Counted from the stretch's first letter, positions 1-9,264 are shown. The stretch: DNA of 64,000 bases from Nostoc edaphicum CCNP1411 (GCF_014023275.1 NZ_CP054698.1:3286001-3350000), one strand, 5' to 3'. The notes: generated by a model from the letters alone, not told the origin. A program made the numbers and translations.

Positions 1-44
1 ACAAAACACTAAGGACTAAAGACTAGGGACAAATGACTAATTTT

Positions 45-2854
<2,810 letters not shown>

Positions 2855-3943
2855 ATGAGTGTATCGCAGGAGCTAAAGCGCTTTGGACATCACCTGATTC
2901 TAGGTATTTCTGGCACTACATTAAGCGATGACGATAAACGCGCACTCAATGAATTAAAACCGATTGGGGTGATCTTTTTCGCTAAGAATTTTTTGGATGG
3001 CACTCCATATCAGGTTTGGCTGGAAAGTTTCAAGGATTTGAACAGCCAAATACGAGAATATGCTGAACGTGACTCAATGTTCATGACTCTGGATCATGAA
3101 GGAGGTCGTGTAATTCGTACACCACCGCCAATTACCCGTTTTCCTCATGGGATGTTGTTGCGATCGCACGCTTATGAAGTAGCAAAAGCCACATCTGTAG
3201 AGTTAAAATCACTGGGCATCAATTTATCTTGGGCACCTATAGCAGATATTTTTTCCCATCCCGACAACCCCGTGATTGGGCCTCGCGCCTTTGGTAACAC
3301 TCCCGAAACTGCTACTCAAGGTGCGCGTGACTACTACCTTGGACTTCGAGATTCAGGAATTTTGGGATGCGCTAAACACTTCCCTGGACATGGAGACACC
3401 AGCAAAGACTCTCATATTGAGCTACCAATACTGAATTTAACTCTAGAAGACCTGCGACTTCGAGAACTTATACCTTTCAGAGCTTTAATCGAAGTACAGA
3501 TTCCTTTGATTATGACTGCTCATATCTTATTTCCCAGGATAGATGCTGAAGTGCCAGCAACCCTTTCCCAAGCTATTCTCAAAACCATACTCAGAGAAGA
3601 ACTTGGCTTTAAGGGAGTTGTTGTATCTGACGACTTAGATATGAAAGCTATCTCAGAGATATTTATGAAAGCTGGTACTGTGGCGCAGTCATTTCATGCA
3701 GGCTGCGACCTGTTTATTGTTTCGCGTAATATTAATTCATCATCTATTGAAAGAACATATAAGATTGCTGAAGATTTCGTCAATTCCCTTACCAAGGGTA
3801 GCTTAGACGAATCAGTAGTGGAGGCAGCCAGAGAAAGAATTGAAAAACTACTGGCAGTAACACCGCAATATCCCATACATGCTTTGGATAAAGATATATT
3901 ATTGCAACATGCTCAACTAGCGATCGCTAGTTGCTATTCATAA
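2855..3943 (+). CDS. Glycoside hydrolase family 3, NagZ-like beta-N-acetylhexosaminidase
   Basis: The 362-residue product carries the family 3 NagZ signature KHFPGHGDTSKDSH (about residues 170-183), which includes the catalytic His/Asp loop, and the downstream SDDLDMKAI segment that carries the catalytic Asp nucleophile. NagZ enzymes remove N-acetylglucosamine from muropeptides in cytoplasmic cell-wall recycling. No signal peptide is present, consistent with that location. It stands alone between the crt genes and the tRNA array. Another GH3 specificity cannot be excluded from sequence alone, but the length and the motif favour NagZ. Confidence 0.85.
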   Translation: MSVSQELKRFGHHLILGISGTTLSDDDKRALNELKPIGVIFFAKNFLDGTPYQVWLESFKDLNSQIREYAERDSMFMTLDHEGGRVIRTPPPITRFPHGMLLRSHAYEVAKATSVELKSLGINLSWAPIADIFSHPDNPVIGPRAFGNTPETATQGARDYYLGLRDSGILGCAKHFPGHGDTSKDSHIELPILNLTLEDLRLRELIPFRALIEVQIPLIMTAHILFPRIDAEVPATLSQAILKTILREELGFKGVVVSDDLDMKAISEIFMKAGTVAQSFHAGCDLFIVSRNINSSSIERTYKIAEDFVNSLTKGSLDESVVEAARERIEKLLAVTPQYPIHALDKDILLQHAQLAIASCYS

Positions 3944-4044
3944 CCCAATGTGCATTCAAATTGCATATTAGCAATTGCCAAAAGTCTAGCTAAAATTGCA
4001 ATTCTTAATTTTTAATTCTTAATTTTAAATTTTTAATTGTTTAG

Positions 4045-4115
4045 TGGGTGGTATAGGGGTCGAACCTATTTCTGCGGGTTAAAAGCCCGCTGCACAGCCG
4101 GTATGCCAACCACCC
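4045..4115 (-). tRNA. tRNA-Lys(UUU)
   Basis: Cloverleaf with a 7-bp acceptor (GGGTGGT), anticodon stem GCGGG/CCCGC and loop CTTTTAA giving UUU. The T-loop TTCGACC is canonical. No encoded CCA. This is the last gene of the array. Confidence 0.9.
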
Positions 4116-4196
4116 TGGTGAGTTTAGATAAAGAAATGAGCAAGTGCGATCGTATACTTACATCGCAAACGTTGTTAACACGAACACTAGATATAA

Positions 4197-4270
4197 ATCC
4201 ACCGGGGAGGTACTGCCCCTCCTATTTCTGTGTTATCAGCACAGTGCCTCGCTTTTCGGCTTCAGGTGGA
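4197..4270 (-). tRNA. tRNA-Ile(GAU), T-loop degenerate
   Basis: Anticodon stem CTGTG/CACAG with loop CTGATAA gives GAU. The T-stem GGAGG/CCTCC is intact, but its loop is GGCAGTA and lacks the invariant TTC. Acceptor position 7 mismatches and the discriminator appears to be U. Possibly non-functional. Confidence 0.65.
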
Positions 4271-4275
4271 AAAAG

Positions 4276-4358
4276 AGGAAGATGAAGGAATCGAACCCCT
4301 ACAGTTGCCCATACCCTGGTTTTCAAGACCAGTTGCCGTCCATTCAGCGGCATCTTCC
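4276..4358 (-). tRNA. tRNA-Ser(UGA)
   Basis: Class II tRNA with a long variable arm. Anticodon stem CTGGT/ACCAG and loop CTTGAAA give UGA. Acceptor GGAAGATG pairs fully. The discriminator appears to be U where bacterial tRNA-Ser normally has G. Confidence 0.82.
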
Positions 4359-4365
4359 ATTCAAG

Positions 4366-4440
4366 GGTGTCTGACGGGACTTGAACCCGCTATTACTGGT
4401 TCCACAAACCAGCGCCTCTACCACTTTGGCTTCAGACACC
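4366..4440 (-). tRNA. tRNA-His(GUG)
   Basis: Loop TTGTGGA gives GUG. The gene encodes the extra G at position -1 opposite a C73 discriminator, the hallmark of bacterial tRNA-His. Acceptor, anticodon and T arms all pair well. Confidence 0.92.
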
Positions 4441-4445
4441 ATCAG

Positions 4446-4519
4446 TGGAATCAATGGGAATTGAACCCATAACCTCCTGCTTGCAAGGCAGGCGCTCTAG
4501 CCATTTGAGCTATGACCCC
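4446..4519 (-). tRNA. tRNA-Ala(UGC)
   Basis: Anticodon stem CCTGC/GCAGG and loop CTTGCAA give UGC. The acceptor GGGGTCA pairs with TGATTCC through two G-U pairs, and the discriminator is A. The acceptor differs from typical tRNA-Ala. Confidence 0.88.
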
Positions 4520-4603
4520 ATTAAATTAAGTAAAAAGATCAAAGTAAAAACAAAAAGAAAGAGAAATATTAAATTCATTCTTTTGACTTTTGACTTGTTT
4601 AGG

Positions 4604-4677
4604 CGGGAGTGGTAGGACTTGAACCCACAACTTTCGAGGTAGAAGCTCGAAGCTCTATTCCATTGAGCTACACTCCC
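4604..4677 (-). tRNA. tRNA-Arg(UCU)
   Basis: Loop CTTCTAC in the stem TCGAG/CTCGA gives UCU. Acceptor GGGAGTG/CACTCCC is perfect, with discriminator G. The flanking spacer on its 3' side (4520-4603) is the longest AT-rich gap in this half of the array. Confidence 0.9.
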
Positions 4678-4686
4678 AATATTTGG

Positions 4687-4759
4687 TAGTCCTGGCAGGA
4701 TTTGAACCTGCAACCTCTTGCTTGTAAGGCACTTGCTCTACCGTTGAAGCTACAGGACT
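4687..4759 (-). tRNA. tRNA-Val(UAC), weak anticodon stem
   Basis: Loop CTTACAA gives UAC. Only three anticodon-stem pairs form (AGTGC against GCAAG), so the stem is degraded relative to normal tRNA-Val. Acceptor AGTCCTG/CAGGACT is perfect, the discriminator is A and CCA is encoded (to 4684). Confidence 0.78.
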
Positions 4760-4773
4760 AAGCAAGCGAGTGG

Positions 4774-4856
4774 AGGGACTTGTTCGCGTAGCGTTCTCGA
4801 AGAGTACACACGCACTGAGTATGGCGCACTCAGATGCTACCGATTACATCACACCC
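4774..4856 (-). tRNA. tRNA-Gly(GCC)-like gene disrupted by a short repeat (probable pseudogene)
   Basis: The D-arm (GATG/CATC) and a six-pair anticodon stem (CTGAGT/ACTCAG) are present, and the centred triplet is GCC, but position 33 is not U. The T-arm region contains a short palindromic repeat of the Nostoc type (4781-4804) and no normal T-stem or matching acceptor 3' strand can be drawn. Amino-acid identity is tentative; probably dead. Confidence 0.4.
4781..4804. repeat. Short interspersed repeat inside a tRNA-like gene
   Basis: A GC-rich segment containing TTCGCGTAGCGTTCTCGAAG resembles the short repeats scattered in Nostoc genomes. It occupies the T-arm position of the Gly-like tRNA and accounts for the loss of that arm. 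Confidence 0.45.
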
Positions 4857-4862
4857 GCATCA

Positions 4863-4927
4863 AGCTGGTAACAGGAATTGAACCTGCAACCTACTGATTA
4901 CAAGTCAGTTGCTCTGCCAATTGAGCT
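4863..4927 (-). tRNA. tRNA-Thr(UGU), 5' acceptor strand missing
   Basis: Loop CTTGTAA in stem ACTGA/TCAGT gives UGU, and the D-arm, T-arm and 3' acceptor strand (TACCAGC) are present. The matching 5' acceptor strand (expected GCTGGTA) is absent: the D-stem GCTC begins directly after the CCA of the preceding tRNA-Met. This looks like a small deletion that fused the two genes, so a functional product is doubtful. Confidence 0.6.
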
Positions 4928-4929
4928 GG

Positions 4930-5003
4930 TGACGGGGGCAGGAATTGCACCTGCTGATGTGAGGCTTATGAGACTTCCAAGCCACTCTTGCTTCATCCCC
5001 GCA
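4930..5003 (-). tRNA. tRNA-Met(CAU), possibly initiator-like, CCA encoded
   Basis: Loop CTCATAA gives CAU. Read with acceptor TGCGGGG/CCCCGTC, position 1-72 is unpaired, the discriminator is A and CCA follows (to 4927); a 1-72 mismatch is a feature of initiator tRNAs. The T-loop starts TGC instead of TTC and one anticodon-stem pair is mismatched. An Ile tRNA with lysidine cannot be excluded. Confidence 0.68.
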
Positions 5004-5013
5004 TATTCACCAA

Positions 5014-5086
5014 TACCCCTGACTGGATTTGAACCAGTAACCTCTTCGTTCTAAGCGAAGCGCCTCTTCCGTTGGGCTACAAGGGC
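5014..5086 (-). tRNA. tRNA with Leu anticodon UAG but class I structure
   Basis: Stem CTTCG/CGAAG and loop CTTAGAA give UAG, which reads the Leu codon CUA. The variable region is only about five bases, whereas bacterial tRNA-Leu has a long variable arm. Acceptor GCCCTTG/CAGGGGT pairs through wobble pairs and the discriminator is A. The charged amino acid is therefore uncertain. Confidence 0.75.
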
Positions 5087-5090
5087 AAAG

Positions 5091-5162
5091 TCTGAGTGGT
5101 AGGGATGAACCTACGACCTGGAGTTTCCAAAACTTCCGCGCTCCCACCTACGCCACACTCAG
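5091..5162 (-). tRNA. tRNA-Pro(UGG), first copy, aberrant
   Basis: Acceptor CTGAGTG/CACTCAG is perfect with discriminator A. The best anticodon arm is GAAGT/ACTCC with loop TTTGGAA, giving UGG with one mismatch. The T-loop seems one base short (six bases). Confidence 0.6.
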
Positions 5163-5171
5163 ATATTTTGG

Positions 5172-5246
<75 letters not shown>

Positions 5247-5250
5247 TTAG

Positions 5251-5350
5251 TGCCCCTGACAGAATTTGTAGACGTGAAGCGGCTTTCCGAAGGGTAGCTG
5301 CAAAACCTGGACTCTGATTCCAGCACGTATGCCAGTTCCGTCACAGGGGC
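5251..5350 (-). tRNA. tRNA-Leu(CAG) with a repeat in the variable arm
   Basis: Acceptor GCCCCTG/CAGGGGC is perfect and the anticodon arm CTGGA/TCCAG with loop ATCAGAG gives CAG. At 100 bases the gene is longer than usual because a GC-rich element (about 5276-5300) lies between the anticodon arm and the T-arm. The T-loop has also lost TTC. Confidence 0.62.
5276..5300. repeat. Short interspersed repeat inside tRNA-Leu(CAG)
   Basis: The segment around AGCGGCTTTCCGAAGGGTAG resembles the repeat near 36487-36512 (CCCGTAGGGTAG core). It explains the extra length of the host tRNA gene. Confidence 0.45.
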
Positions 5351-5353
5351 ATA

Positions 5354-5426
5354 TCGGGATGGCAGGATTTGAACCTGCGACTCCATGCTCCCAAAGCATG
5401 GCTTCTGGCCACTGAATTACATCCCG
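5354..5426 (-). tRNA. tRNA-Pro(UGG), second copy
   Basis: Stem CATGC/GCATG and loop TTTGGGA give UGG. Acceptor CGGGATG/CATCCCG is perfect and typical of tRNA-Pro, with discriminator A. This copy looks intact. Confidence 0.9.
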
Positions 5427-5430
5427 TTGG

Positions 5431-5505
5431 TACTCCTGGTGGGAGTCGAACCCACAACAAAACAGATTTTAAGTCTGCCACCTCTTCCAATTGGGCTACA
5501 GGAGC
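5431..5505 (-). tRNA. tRNA with Leu anticodon UAA but class I structure, CCA encoded
   Basis: Stem GCAGA/TCTGT and loop CTTAAAA give UAA (codon UUA). The variable region is six bases, so the molecule is class I, unlike normal bacterial tRNA-Leu, and it has no group I intron. Acceptor GCTCCTG/CAGGAGT pairs, the discriminator is A and CCA is encoded (to 5428). Apart from the anticodon the body resembles a Lys-type tRNA. Confidence 0.78.
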
Positions 5506-5514
5506 AGAGTTTGG

Positions 5515-5587
5515 CAGCCCCACCAGGGGTCGAACCTGGAATCTTCGCCTTCAAAGGGCGCTATGTTGCCAATTACACCACAGGGCT
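5515..5587 (-). tRNA. tRNA-Gln(UUG), CCA encoded
   Basis: Loop CTTTGAA gives UUG. The acceptor AGCCCTG pairs with TGGGGCT, discriminator G and CCA (to 5512) follow. The D-arm (GTGTAATTGGCAACAT) is typical of tRNA-Gln. Confidence 0.88.
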
Positions 5588-5590
5588 TTA

Positions 5591-5663
5591 TTGCCAGGGT
5601 AGGGTTTGAACCTGCGACCTCATCGTTCAGAGCGATGCGACTTACCAATTCGTCCACCCAGCA
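5591..5663 (-). tRNA. tRNA-Gln(CUG)
   Basis: Stem CATCG/CGATG and loop CTCTGAA give CUG. Acceptor TGCTGGG/CCTGGCA pairs with two G-U pairs. One T-stem mismatch is present. Confidence 0.83.
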
Positions 5664-5671
5664 ATGAATGG

Positions 5672-5743
<72 letters not shown>

Positions 5744-5749
5744 ACGAAG

Positions 5750-5824
5750 CCCCCCAGGTCGGAATCGAACCGACGACCTCCTGTTTTTCAAACAGGCGCT
5801 AACTACCGACTGAGCTACCGGGGG
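5750..5824 (-). tRNA. tRNA-Phe(GAA)
   Basis: Stem CCTGT/ACAGG and loop TTGAAAA give GAA. Acceptor CCCCCGG/CTGGGGG pairs; the discriminator appears to be G, whereas A is usual for tRNA-Phe. Confidence 0.88.
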
Positions 5825-5845
5825 ATAGGAGAAGAGATCATGTAA

Positions 5846-5920
5846 CGAGAGCGGAGGGAATTGAACCCTCAAATCTTCAGTTTCGTAGACTGAGATGTTA
5901 TCCAGTTACACCACACTCTC
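5846..5920 (-). tRNA. tRNA-Arg(ACG)
   Basis: Stem TCAGT/ACTGA and loop CTACGAA give ACG, whose A34 would normally be converted to inosine. Acceptor GAGAGTG/CGCTCTC pairs and the discriminator is G. Confidence 0.9.
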
Positions 5921-5924
5921 AAAA

Positions 5925-6013
5925 CGGAGAGAACAGGATTTGAACCTGCGACGGGTATTAACGCCCGCTTCCTCTTAGCAGGAGGACGCTTTTAGCCACT
6001 CAGCCACCTCTCC
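5925..6013 (-). tRNA. tRNA-Ser(GCU)
   Basis: Class II tRNA with a long variable arm (GCGGGCGTTAATACCCG). Loop CTGCTAA gives GCU. Acceptor GGAGAGG/TCTCTCC with discriminator G fits tRNA-Ser. Confidence 0.9.
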
Positions 6014-6017
6014 ATAG

Positions 6018-6100
6018 TGGGTCGAGCAGGATTTGAACCTGCGTGCAAAAAAGAACAGTTTTACAGACTGTCGCCTTCAGCCAGACTCGGCCACCGACCC
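6018..6100 (-). tRNA. tRNA-Tyr(GUA)
   Basis: Class II structure as usual for bacterial tRNA-Tyr, with loop CTGTAAA giving GUA. Acceptor GGGTCGG/TCGACCC pairs and the discriminator is A. Confidence 0.9.
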
Positions 6101-6108
6101 ATAAATCA

Positions 6109-6180
6109 TTCCCTCGACGAGAATTGAACTCGCATCTGTGCTTTGAAAGAACACTGACTTAACCATTCGTCCACGAGGGC
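6109..6180 (-). tRNA. tRNA-Glu(UUC), array copy
   Basis: Stem GTGTT/AGCAC and loop CTTTCAA give UUC. The acceptor has a G1-A72 mismatch. A second, fully canonical tRNA-Glu(UUC) lies outside the array at 12439-12511, so this copy is redundant. Confidence 0.82.
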
Positions 6181-6238
6181 ATAATTTGCAGAATTGTTAG
6201 ATTAAAAAATTTAAAACCTAAAATCCAAAATTGTCTGA

Positions 6239-6310
6239 CACAGGGACTAGGATTTGAACCTAGAATATCGGATTTGGAGTCACGAGGTGTTGCCGTTACA
6301 CCATCCCTGC
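6239..6310 (-). tRNA. tRNA-Trp(CCA), weak anticodon stem
   Basis: Loop CTCCAAA gives CCA and the discriminator is G, as in tRNA-Trp. Acceptor GCAGGGA/TCCCTGT and the T-arm pair, but only about two anticodon-stem pairs form. Confidence 0.7.
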
Positions 6311-6316
6311 ATTTGG

Positions 6317-6389
6317 TGGCAGCGGCGGGATTTGCACCCGCATATACCAGGGTATGAACCTGGGGCTTTGCTGGTTAAGCTACGCTGCG
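6317..6389 (-). tRNA. tRNA-Met(CAU), second array copy, CCA encoded
   Basis: Stem CCAGG/CCTGG and loop TTCATAC give CAU. Position 1-72 is C-C (unpaired), the discriminator is A and CCA is encoded (to 6314). The 1-72 mismatch is initiator-like, but the three G-C pairs of initiator anticodon stems are absent. Confidence 0.8.
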
Positions 6390-6393
6390 ACAG

Positions 6394-6466
6394 AGGTCAA
6401 GGCGGGATTTGAACCCGCGCTAATCGGTTTTGCAGACCAACGCCTTACCAACTTGGCTACCTGACC
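6394..6466 (-). tRNA. tRNA-Cys(GCA)
   Basis: Loop CTGCAAA gives GCA. Acceptor GGTCAGG/CTTGACC pairs and the discriminator is U73, the main identity element for Cys. Confidence 0.9.
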
Positions 6467-6472
6467 ACTTGG

Positions 6473-6546
6473 GAGTCCCGACGAGATTCGCACTCGCAAT
6501 TTTCAGCTTGAGAGGCTGACGGCTTAAACTATTCGCCTACGGGACT
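6473..6546 (-). tRNA. tRNA-Glu(CUC)
   Basis: Stem CAGC/GCTG and loop CTCTCAA give CUC. Acceptor AGTCCCG/CGGGACT pairs. The T-loop begins TGC instead of TTC and the discriminator appears to be C, both unusual. Confidence 0.75.
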
Positions 6547-6550
6547 ACAA

Positions 6551-6624
6551 CCAGGGTGACGGGATTTGAACCCGCAACATTTCCGCAGACAACGGAACGC
6601 TCTAGCCAGTTGAGCTACACCCCG
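6551..6624 (-). tRNA. tRNA-Asp(GUC), first gene of the array
   Basis: Stem TTCCG/CGGAA and loop TTGTCTG give GUC. Acceptor CGGGGTG/CACCCTG pairs and the discriminator is G, as expected for Asp. Confidence 0.9.
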
Positions 6625-6632
6625 ATTTTTGG

Positions 6633-6670
6633 AATCTGTGCCTAAAAACTTCAAAGTTTAGGCACAGATT
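6633..6670 (-). promoter_or_regulatory. 14-bp perfect hairpin just upstream of the tRNA array
   Basis: AATCTGTGCCTAAA (6633-6646) is perfectly inverted at 6657-6670, nine bases before the first tRNA. On the array strand it is not followed by a T-run, so it is not a standard terminator in that direction. It could be a processing or leader structure, or stop transcription entering from the plus strand. Confidence 0.6.
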
Positions 6671-6733
6671 TTGTTGGTGAACTTGCCCATTTCTTATTTA
6701 GTTTTCAAGGTTCAGATAATTGACTTTTTACTG

Positions 6734-6928
6734 TTAGGAAAACAACCGAAACTCTAGGTAGCAAGCCTGTTGTGTATTACGGATGTATTCAGTGGTTTTG
6801 ATGAGTGCAAATTTAGAACTTTTTTCATTTATTGCCTCTACTGCCGATGGTTTGCAAGTAAAAGCAGCTTTGTTTACTGGGGACTCTGGTTTATTCCAAC
6901 GCCTGTCCTTTAGTTGTATGTAGAACAT
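6734..6928 (-). CDS. Small unknown protein between the array promoter and the tRNA array
   Basis: A 64-codon ORF starts with ATG 45 bases after the -10 box described at 6973-7001 and points toward the tRNA array. The product is basic and Lys/Arg-rich with no signal peptide or membrane segment that I can see, and I recognise no family. A weak AAGAG sequence precedes the ATG. It may be a real leader gene of the tRNA operon or a chance ORF; only its position in the presumed transcript supports it. Confidence 0.4.
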   Translation of the reverse strand: MFYIQLKDRRWNKPESPVNKAAFTCKPSAVEAINEKSSKFALIKTTEYIRNTQQACYLEFRLFS

Positions 6929-6972
6929 AACTTTGACTCTTGAGAAGCTTTGTCTTTCGCCTCACTACAAAT

Positions 6973-7001
6973 ATACTACAAAATACTACAAGAGGTGTCA
7001 A
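6973..7001 (-). promoter_or_regulatory. Sigma70-like promoter with iterated TTGTAGT motif
   Basis: On the minus strand TTGACA (7001-6996) is followed after 17 bases by TAGTAT (6978-6973). The spacer and -10 region contain the heptamer TTGTAGT three times (one overlapping the -10, one just downstream), which looks like a repeated operator. The direction and position suit the 64-codon ORF and the tRNA array. Confidence 0.55.
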
Positions 7002-7122
7002 GGGGTTTTAGAAAGTTTTTTTGAAATTGTCTAGAAAAGCTTCTTTACTTAGATTTGAAGTTAATTAAGCCCTCTTAAAAGTCAAACAAACTACAGTTTG
7101 GATGACTATTTAAAAGCCTGAA

Positions 7123-7403
7123 GTGACAGATAACTACCTCAACCGACAAAAGATAATTAGTGTTGTCGCGATCGCCACTATGATTACAGCTTGTAGTATT
7201 GCTCCAGGCACTTCCCCACAATTGGGATGAACCAGCCAATAAGCAAAATCCATGCTGCACAAGTTCAAGATCGTCCAGCAAAAGGGCAAATTAATGCGCC
7301 AGTAGTAGACCCTACCTTGACAGCCCCAGCTAAATTTCAAGGAAAAATGCTTGATCAGGTGCAACCCAGCAACAACGAAAAGGTTATTGCTGGGTTGTAT
7401 TGA
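7123..7403 (+). pseudogene. Frameshifted small lipoprotein gene
   Basis: From GTG at 7123 a reading frame encodes a signal peptide with a lipobox-like end (TMITAC) and stops at 7228-7230. A second frame, offset by two, continues from 7230 to a stop at 7401-7403 with Pro/Gln-rich composition typical of an exported small protein. Together they would give about 93 residues. The simplest reading is one lipoprotein gene broken by a single-base indel near 7226. I do not recognise the family. Confidence 0.45.
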
Positions 7404-7511
7404 TAATGGCTCGCTTTTTCGGTCAGAATACCCAACTGAATTCTGACTCCTGACTCCTAAATTCTGTTCGATAATAAAGGGTGAGAAGTTATGCTCACCC
7501 TACTATTTCGT

Positions 7512-7904
7512 TTATTCGCTCATGACAGAAGCACTGCTTTCTTGAGCTTCCTGCCAAAGTTTGTGCAAAAAGAACTCAGCGCGATCGCTCAGAGTGGTGA
7601 CAAACACACCGACAGCATCCTTAGAACTATCTGATAGCCAAGAACCCCGCAGGGTGACTTCCATGTATTCGGTATCGCACGCACAGAGGGCAATGATTTC
7701 TCTGTCATCTCTTTTTACCTCAGCCCTGAGTACTTCTACTCCTGGCAAATCAACAGGAAGCAAAAAGGAAGCGGTAGTGGGTTCAATGCATAAACCTTGC
7801 CCAACTCGCAGGGCTAAAATCACTCGCTGCGCTACCCATTCTTCTAGCGACAGAGTAACACATTCCAAATCAAAACTGCTTTCAGTGTAAGTTAATTTCA
7901 GCAT
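7512..7904 (-). CDS. Conserved-looking hypothetical protein, 130 aa
   Basis: The start has a good ribosome site (AAGGA four bases before ATG) and lies 16 bases after the stop of the HNH nuclease gene, so the two form an operon. The product is acidic, soluble and of mixed alpha/beta appearance, with no membrane segment and no motif I can name. The C-terminal 15 residues are Ser/Glu-rich. The reverse-strand ORF over the same bases is a shadow. Function unknown. Confidence 0.75.
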   Translation of the reverse strand: MLKLTYTESSFDLECVTLSLEEWVAQRVILALRVGQGLCIEPTTASFLLPVDLPGVEVLRAEVKRDDREIIALCACDTEYMEVTLRGSWLSDSSKDAVGVFVTTLSDRAEFFLHKLWQEAQESSASVMSE

Positions 7905-7920
7905 TCCTTATGCTCTCCTG

Positions 7921-8460
7921 TTATTCCAGGTTTGCTTGCATATCTATCCAAAACTGTTCAGCAAAAGAAATCGCGGGGTGAATTGGCGCTTTTGGTTTGG
8001 TATGCAGTTGCATACCAGCTTCAAACAAGGTGCGATCGCCTTTACGGGAGTTACATCTTTCACAAGCTGCGACTACGTTATCCCAAGTGTGAGAACCGCC
8101 TTTAGAACGCGGCATCACATGATCTAGCGTTAGATGTTTGCTGCTGCCACAATATTGGCAACTGTGATGATCTCGTCGCAACACTTCCCGCCGATTCACT
8201 GGCGGAACTTTCCACATCCGCTCATTAGAAGTGATTGTCAAACGAATGTGTTTTGGCACATCAATTACCAAACTGGGTGAGTGAACTTGCCATCCGGCTT
8301 CTGTAGTAAAACCAAGGGGTTGGGCTTTGTTGGTTACTAACAGCACAATTGCCCGCTTGATATTGATCCGACATAGTGGCAAGTAATTTTGAGAAAACAC
8401 CACCACAGATTGCTCTAACACTTGCATTGCGATCGCGCCGCGCATGGAAGATATCGTCAC
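7921..8460 (-). CDS. HNH endonuclease
   Basis: The C-terminal half has the HNH fold signature: CQYCG (about residues 100-104), LDHVMPRSKGG with the catalytic His, and CERCNSRKG closing the zinc-binding four-Cys set. Such proteins cut or nick DNA; this stand-alone form is widespread in cyanobacteria and its physiological role is not established. The start is GTG at 8460, preceded at a good distance by AAGGAG; a Met at residue 12 is an alternative. It heads a two-gene unit with the gene at 7512-7904. A link to the neighbouring tRNA array is possible but unsupported. Confidence 0.88.
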   Translation of the reverse strand: MTISSMRGAIAMQVLEQSVVVFSQNYLPLCRINIKRAIVLLVTNKAQPLGFTTEAGWQVHSPSLVIDVPKHIRLTITSNERMWKVPPVNRREVLRRDHHSCQYCGSSKHLTLDHVMPRSKGGSHTWDNVVAACERCNSRKGDRTLFEAGMQLHTKPKAPIHPAISFAEQFWIDMQANLE

Positions 8461-8474
8461 AGCTTAACTCCTTA

Positions 8475-8515
8475 TAAAAAAACCCCCGCTTCAAGTTTTC
8501 GGTGAAGCGGGGGTT
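8475..8515 (-). terminator. Rho-independent terminator
   Basis: AACCCCCGCTTCA (8481-8493) is inverted perfectly at 8503-8515, and on the minus strand the hairpin is followed by a run of T. It closes the small gene at 8542-8793 and sits just before the HNH start. Confidence 0.9.
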
Positions 8516-8541
8516 AGAATTGACCGGAAAATTTTCTGGTC

Positions 8542-8793
8542 TTATATCGGTACAGTATTTCTATGTCTGTACCCCCCGCCTTGTTCATCTAGTTCTGGTT
8601 TTGCAATCAGCGCACTAATGCTGAGATGTCTAAAATCATGATTACCCTCTGTGATTTGCCCATAATCTCGGCTACCATCGCCCATAAATAAATACTCCAC
8701 TTCCATAACAGCGGATTCCCAACCGGATCGGCGATTGGTGGTACACAAAATTGAAGTAGATATGGGGTAAATGGATTTCACAGAAAATTTCAC
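8542..8793 (-). CDS. Hypothetical protein, 83 aa
   Basis: An 83-codon frame with a GTG start (8793) ends 27 bases before a strong minus-strand terminator, and a divergent gene starts 72 bases away; both facts favour a real gene. The product is soluble with a central acidic stretch and a Gly/Arg-rich C-terminus. No recognised domain. The ribosome site is weak. Confidence 0.5.
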   Translation of the reverse strand: MKFSVKSIYPISTSILCTTNRRSGWESAVMEVEYLFMGDGSRDYGQITEGNHDFRHLSISALIAKPELDEQGGGYRHRNTVPI

Positions 8794-8864
8794 CTATTGA
8801 ACATTCCTTTAAACATACTACACTTGTATTACTATCCTGTCTATACCTTTAAGGAGAAAAACTA

Positions 8865-9200
8865 ATGCATACGATCGCTCGCACCCCAACCACCGACATG
8901 GAAGTTACCAGCATCCGCCTAGAGCGGGAACTCAAAGATAAACTCAAAGAAATCGCTGGGAATCAGGGATATCAAGCTCTGATCCGAGATATTCTTTGGA
9001 ATTATGTCCAGCAAAAATCAGGTGAGTGGAAGCCTAGATTTTCGCGAGCGGACATTCGAGCTAGCATCGCTGCCACAGCTCAGCAGGAAGAACGCTGTGT
9101 ACTTACAGGTCAACTAATTCAACCCCAACAACCGATGTTGTTAGGACTGACGAGGAATGGCGATATGGTTCCTCTGAGTGTCGAGAGCTTGGCTGGATAG
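8865..9200 (+). CDS. Ribbon-helix-helix-like small protein
   Basis: The 111-residue product has, at residues 12-48, a short beta strand (EVTSIRLERE) followed by two helices, which resembles the MetJ/Arc ribbon-helix-helix DNA-binding fold. The rest (55-111) is a separate small domain with a Cys at about residue 80. A strong site, AAGGAG, lies nine bases before the ATG. It is monocistronic and followed by a terminator. A transcriptional regulator role is inferred from the fold only. Confidence 0.75.
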   Translation: MHTIARTPTTDMEVTSIRLERELKDKLKEIAGNQGYQALIRDILWNYVQQKSGEWKPRFSRADIRASIAATAQQEERCVLTGQLIQPQQPMLLGLTRNGDMVPLSVESLAG

Positions 9201-9213
9201 TCTGATAATCAGA

Positions 9214-9264
9214 TGAATGCAGCCCAGTTATTATTACTAATAATTGGGCTGCATTCAAATTTTA
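9214..9264 (+). terminator. Strong hairpin terminator
   Basis: TGAATGCAGCCCA (from 9214) is inverted at 9245-9257 (TGGGCTGCATTCA), with an AT-rich loop and a T-containing tail. It ends the 8865-9200 gene. Confidence 0.8.

Noticed and set aside
7075..7364. Minus-strand ORFs opposite the broken lipoprotein
   Set aside because: No ribosome sites, and the plus strand has the signal peptide and lipobox pattern.
7561..7890. 109-codon plus-strand ORF
   Set aside because: It is the antisense shadow of the gene at 7512-7904, which has a good ribosome site and an operon partner.
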